Shown here one piece after another: positions 12,166-14,670 of a stretch of DNA of 14,670 bases. The position numbers were made by a program, and so were the translations under genes. Numbering within the stretch: the stretch's first letter is position 1; each line of letters opens with the position of its first letter. A model generated the notes under the pieces. It did no database searches, was not told the origin of the DNA, and saw only the letters and a list, made by a program, of their open reading frames with translations. Source of the DNA: Candidatus Hamiltonella defensa 5AT (Acyrthosiphon pisum) (lineage in GTDB: Bacteria; Pseudomonadota; Gammaproteobacteria; Enterobacterales; Enterobacteriaceae); assembly GCF_000021705.1 (NCBI RefSeq), contig NC_012752.1:33788-48457 (forward strand). The letters are read 5' to 3'.

Positions 12166-13530
12166 TTAATTCGACAGATCGATTCTGATATCACTGCTCA
12201 GGTGGTAATGGGCTGAGCTCAGTGCCACGCGGAGGTGATCGCCCTGGGCTATTTTTAAACGATACTGTTTTTGTACGACGCCCACGGTGTCGTAGCCCCA
12301 GTAGTGGCCACCCCCTCCGGTTTTTCTGACATTTAATCCGTTCGTGATCTGTTCCCTCACTCTGCCATTGAGCGACAGGGTAAAGTTCGCCCTCGCGGTG
12401 TGTGAGCCGTCGACCGCAAAAAATCTCGATGAAATGGAGACCAGGACAAAATGAAAATCGCCTGTGGACTTTACCGATAATGCATTCACTCCGGCGCGTG
12501 ACAGGTTGCCTCCCCCTGCTCCCTTCCATACCCCAGATTGACAAGACAGTATGGCCCCACTGGCATCACGGCTCAGTAAACCATCCTCGTTACATTTTTC
12601 TTCCGCATCCGAGATTTCATCGAGTTTCACATAGCCGCCCCGCACGGTGCCTGTGGTATAAATCGATTTCCCTTTATAGGCCTTAATCCACGTTTCATCG
12701 GTCATATGCCAGCCCCCTTTTCCTTTTTCGGAATACCATCCTTTATCTCCCTGGGTGATCAACCAGCCGTCTGTGGTGATATCGTCGCCAGAACGAAGGG
12801 CACCTTCAATGTGCGCTGAGCCTGTGGCGTGCAAGGTATTGGTTTTGACTTTATTCGCATTGACTGTATTGACCGCGTTAATGTCGTTCTTATCCATATC
12901 GAGGGCCGTTTTCATCGTATTGAGTTCCGACTGACCCGGCACCGCATGGCGATACAAATAATCATTTTTGCCTGAGCCCTGAGAAAAAAATCCGGCGATG
13001 ACCACATGACCCTCTCCGGGGTGATAACCGCCAAAGGCAGAGAGGGATTCAGTCCAGCCCCCCATCACCCCTTTGGCTAACCCGCCCTCAATGTAACCGC
13101 CGCTGCCTCCGATTCTCATCGCCATTTTCCGGGCGGCACTCAAACTCAGCGGAGCCCCGCCTGTCAAAAAAATCATATGATGAAATTTTAACGGGGCCGG
13201 TTGAACAATGCGGGTGTGATAACGCTGTGAAAAAAGATTGGTCTCTGAAAAGCCGGCCGGTAAATACCCCGCCTGTATCAGCTCTGGTACACCCAGAATA
13301 TAAGGAGACGTGGCCGTGGCACGGCTTCCAATCCTCAACGCGTTATCCATCATGTATTTTTGCGTGGCTTTTTCTACTCGCAGGGCATGGCTGGCCGCCG
13401 TGCTGTATTGCTGGTCTTTGTTAAACTCATAGACCAAAGGCACCACGATCAAAGCAAAGCAAAATAATCCCACGCCCAAGCCTATGGAGGCATCGGAGAT
13501 CTGCCAGATGCCCTTCTTTAAAGATGTCAT
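12166..13530 (-). CDS. pilV: PilV type IVB minor pilin / tip adhesin with a single fixed C-terminus
   Basis: This is a 454-residue prepilin-like protein. The leader and first helix (MTSLKKGIWQISDASIGLGV, then FCFALIVVPLVYEF) are followed by a pilin-like head. Next is the repetitive N-rich region typical of PilV at about 206-245 (INAVNTVNANKVKTNTLHA), and the signature GWYSEKGKGGWHMTDETWIK at 264-283 with KSIYTTG after it. C313 and C330 may form a disulfide around ILSCQSGVW. Residues 336-454 form a separate beta-rich module, presumably the receptor-binding part. In R64 the equivalent module is swapped by the shufflon and selects recipient lipopolysaccharide. Here a single module is fused in place, with no alternatives or rci in the window. 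The start at 13530 has AGGAGAG about eight bases upstream. PilM-like begins 49 bases after the stop. Confidence 0.92.
   Translation of the reverse strand: MTSLKKGIWQISDASIGLGVGLFCFALIVVPLVYEFNKDQQYSTAASHALRVEKATQKYMMDNALRIGSRATATSPYILGVPELIQAGYLPAGFSETNLFSQRYHTRIVQPAPLKFHHMIFLTGGAPLSLSAARKMAMRIGGSGGYIEGGLAKGVMGGWTESLSAFGGYHPGEGHVVIAGFFSQGSGKNDYLYRHAVPGQSELNTMKTALDMDKNDINAVNTVNANKVKTNTLHATGSAHIEGALRSGDDITTDGWLITQGDKGWYSEKGKGGWHMTDETWIKAYKGKSIYTTGTVRGGYVKLDEISDAEEKCNEDGLLSRDASGAILSCQSGVWKGAGGGNLSRAGVNALSVKSTGDFHFVLVSISSRFFAVDGSHTARANFTLSLNGRVREQITNGLNVRKTGGGGHYWGYDTVGVVQKQYRLKIAQGDHLRVALSSAHYHLSSDIRIDLSN
12526..12544 (-). other. Degenerate shufflon-type (sfx) recombination site inside pilV
   Basis: The R64 shufflon repeat GTGCCAATCCGGTNNNTGG encodes C-Q-S-G-x-W when read from its second base. 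On the minus strand this window reads TTGTCAATCTGGGGTATGG, which encodes C-Q-S-G-V-W at pilV residues 330-335. It matches 12 of the 16 defined bases at the position equivalent to the R64 junction between constant and variable parts. It is the only such site I found, so it cannot support inversion here. It is either a relic or the ancestral coding motif. Confidence 0.6.
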
Positions 13531-13623
13531 TGTTCTCTCTCCTATGAGGAGCCGGAAGGTTGTCTTAATCTCTGGTGATCAATGCTCGTCGAATGCTCAA
13601 TGAGTGAACGCAAGATATCAATC

Positions 13624-13647
13624 AAAAAAATCCGTCTCTTTGAGCCG
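13624..13647 (-). terminator. Possible weak rho-independent terminator after pilS
   Basis: On the minus strand a short stem, CGGCTC-AAA-GAGACG (13647-13633, six pairs with one G-A mismatch), is followed after three bases by seven T residues (13630-13624). It lies 23 bases after the pilS stop and about 94 bases before the pilV start. A partial terminator here would lower expression of the tip protein and later genes relative to the major pilin. The stem is short and imperfect, so the call is tentative. Confidence 0.4.
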
Positions 13648-13670
13648 TGATTGAAAAGACATGAAGTGCC

Positions 13671-14180
13671 TTACATATGCGTGGTGAAGGTGACCGTATT
13701 GTTTTTACCGACAGTGCAAGCCGCCGAGGCCTGTGCGGGGGAAATTTCGCCCACCATTGCCGAGGCACTGTTGATCCGAATGGAGGCAATATCGCCGTTA
13801 CCCAGCGTGGTCGCTAATTTCATACAATCTTTCTCATTAATCGCACTCGTTGAAATGGCAAAGCCGATCCCTTTGCCTGTGACGGTGATGGCCCCGCCGC
13901 TGGCATTAAAAAGCGTGTCTCCCACAATCGAAATGCCTTTAGGGATGGCCCCTGAGCGGATGAGCGCAGGGACCAAATTGACCGTGCCATAACCCGTAGA
14001 GCTGCGCAGCGATTTGGTTTCGTTGAGCAGGGTGTTGATACTACTGACGGCTGAAGTCGAATAGACTTTGACATACAACCCCATCCCCGCCGCCGCGACC
14101 ATCGCCAACCCCACAAAGGCCATCCCCCAACCGATACTGGCATCACTGATATTAAAAATACCTTTTTTTAACGAGTTCAT
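13671..14180 (-). CDS. pilS: PilS major prepilin of the thin pilus (type IVB)
   Basis: The frame opens at 14213, but ATG 14180 (MNSLKKG) is chosen. AAAGGAA lies seven bases upstream, and the longer form would overlap pilR. The product is 169 residues. The leader MNSLKKGIFNISDASIG is followed by the hydrophobic assembly helix WGMAFVGLAMVAAAGMGLYV. Peptidase cleavage could follow G7 or, more likely for this class, G17, giving a mature N-terminal tryptophan. No glutamate lies at the usual fifth position in the first case. The head carries PilS-family features: STGYGTVNLVPALIRSGAIP at 61-80, GGAITV, and two cysteines (in KDCMKLA and AACTVG) that should form the C-terminal disulfide loop. It would polymerise into the pilus that stabilises mating contacts. 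pilR ends 10 bases upstream. A possible terminator follows. Confidence 0.92.
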   Translation of the reverse strand: MNSLKKGIFNISDASIGWGMAFVGLAMVAAAGMGLYVKVYSTSAVSSINTLLNETKSLRSSTGYGTVNLVPALIRSGAIPKGISIVGDTLFNASGGAITVTGKGIGFAISTSAINEKDCMKLATTLGNGDIASIRINSASAMVGEISPAQASAACTVGKNNTVTFTTHM

Positions 14181-14190
14181 TTTTTTTCCT

Positions 14191-14670
14191 TTAAAAGTGG
14201 AAGGCGATTTCAATCAAGCTGTACATAATGCCCACAATGCCGACCGTAGACACAGCGCCTCCAAACATACTGACTAATTTAATGACATTCCCTTGCCGTT
14301 CGACCTGCATTAAGGTGGTTGCTAACAATCGCTCTCCAAATCGCTCTAACGACCCTTCCTGATTCGAGGTCTCAAACACACTGTGCATTTTGATGATCGC
14401 GTCCTCGCTGGGGAACTCATATCCCGCTGTATCTAACGCCGCGCCTAAATTTTCTTCCCCATCGGCGAGACGCGCTAATGCCGCATTGATTTTTTCTATT
14501 AACCAGGGGGATTGGGAGAGGTCTCTCATTTTTATCAGGGCATTTTTAACCGGGATGTTGGAGGACATTAAGGCGCTGACACTGGTGACAAAAGTCGAGC
14601 CCTGTATTCCCTTGTAAAAGGAGTACGGGGGAAATTTGTCCGCATAAAACCGCCTTTTCCCGACCCAGCG
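14191..14670 (-). CDS. pilR: PilR inner-membrane pilus platform protein (GspF family), 5' end outside window
   Basis: The frame is open from the right edge to the TAA at 14193-14191, and 159 C-terminal residues are visible. The visible start RWVGKRRFYADKFPPYSFYK is the typical entry to the second GspF repeat. It is followed by VSALMSSNIPVKNALIKM (the platform motif with P-V-x-x-A-L), a helical region containing LGAALDTAGYEFPSEDAI, and SLERFGERLLATTLMQVERQ. It ends in a membrane segment at VSTVGIVGIMYSLIEIAF. GspF/PilC/PilR proteins form the inner-membrane base on which the assembly ATPase (PilQ in R64) acts. The gene lies immediately before pilS, as in R64. The first ATG within the window (14568) is internal, not the true start. 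Confidence 0.9.
   Translation of the reverse strand, partial: RWVGKRRFYADKFPPYSFYKGIQGSTFVTSVSALMSSNIPVKNALIKMRDLSQSPWLIEKINAALARLADGEENLGAALDTAGYEFPSEDAIIKMHSVFETSNQEGSLERFGERLLATTLMQVERQGNVIKLVSMFGGAVSTVGIVGIMYSLIEIAFHF

Noticed and set aside
12166..13530. Active shufflon
   Set aside because: Only one degenerate sfx-like site is present, with no inverted copies, no alternative C-terminal modules and no recombinase gene in the window.
13581..13598. Promoter for pilV near the direct repeat aatgctc
   Set aside because: No pair of -35 and -10 elements at acceptable spacing is visible on the minus strand. The repeat is mentioned only as a possible binding site.
1..14670. oriT, CRISPR array, tRNA genes, insertion sequences or attachment sites
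   Set aside because: I looked through both strands and saw no spaced repeats, tRNA-like cloverleaf, transposase frame or terminal inverted repeats.

Overview
The window is a segment of a conjugative type IVB secretion system joined to a type IV (thin) pilus locus, in the style of the IncI1 plasmids R64 and ColIb-P9. Every supported gene lies on the minus strand, so transcription runs from the right edge to the left. Genes overlap or are separated by fewer than about 70 bases, except for about 140 bases between pilS and pilV. No stretch over 300 bases lacks a gene. The protein families point to a gammaproteobacterium, most likely an Enterobacterales plasmid or integrative conjugative element. 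Base composition looks close to balanced by eye but was not counted. No replication, partition, relaxase, oriT or host chromosomal genes are in view, so the replicon type cannot be decided.

Region 1 (about 14670 down to 10555) is the pilus block: the C-terminal part of the inner-membrane platform protein PilR, the major prepilin PilS, the tip prepilin/adhesin PilV, a small PilM-like membrane protein, the prepilin peptidase PilU and the lytic transglycosylase PilT. R64 carries pilS-T-U-V, then the rci recombinase and traE-F-G before traH. Here the order is pilS-V-(M)-U-T and runs straight into traH, with no rci or traE-G. PilV has one fixed C-terminus. The place where R64 carries its shufflon recombination site is occupied by a single degenerate match.

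Region 2 (about 10487 down to the left edge) is the transfer block in the IncI1 order: traH (DotD), traI (DotC), traJ (DotB ATPase), traK (IcmT), a sog/traC-type conjugative primase, traL, traM (DotI/IcmL), traN (DotH/IcmK), traO (DotG/IcmE), traP (IcmG/DotF position), traQ (IcmC/DotE position) and the start of traR (IcmD/DotP position), which runs off the left edge. TraH, TraI and TraN would form the outer-membrane part of the channel. TraO would span the envelope, with TraM, TraP, TraK, TraQ and TraR in or at the inner membrane and TraJ as a cytoplasmic ATPase. The primase gene indicates transfer of single-stranded DNA. The pilus would hold recipients together, with PilV choosing the surface.

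Most notable are the shufflon-free pilV with a relic recombination site inside its CQSGVW codons, a probable one-base frameshift that removes the signal peptide of TraL, a possible terminator between the pilin and its tip protein, and the reshuffled pil-tra junction.
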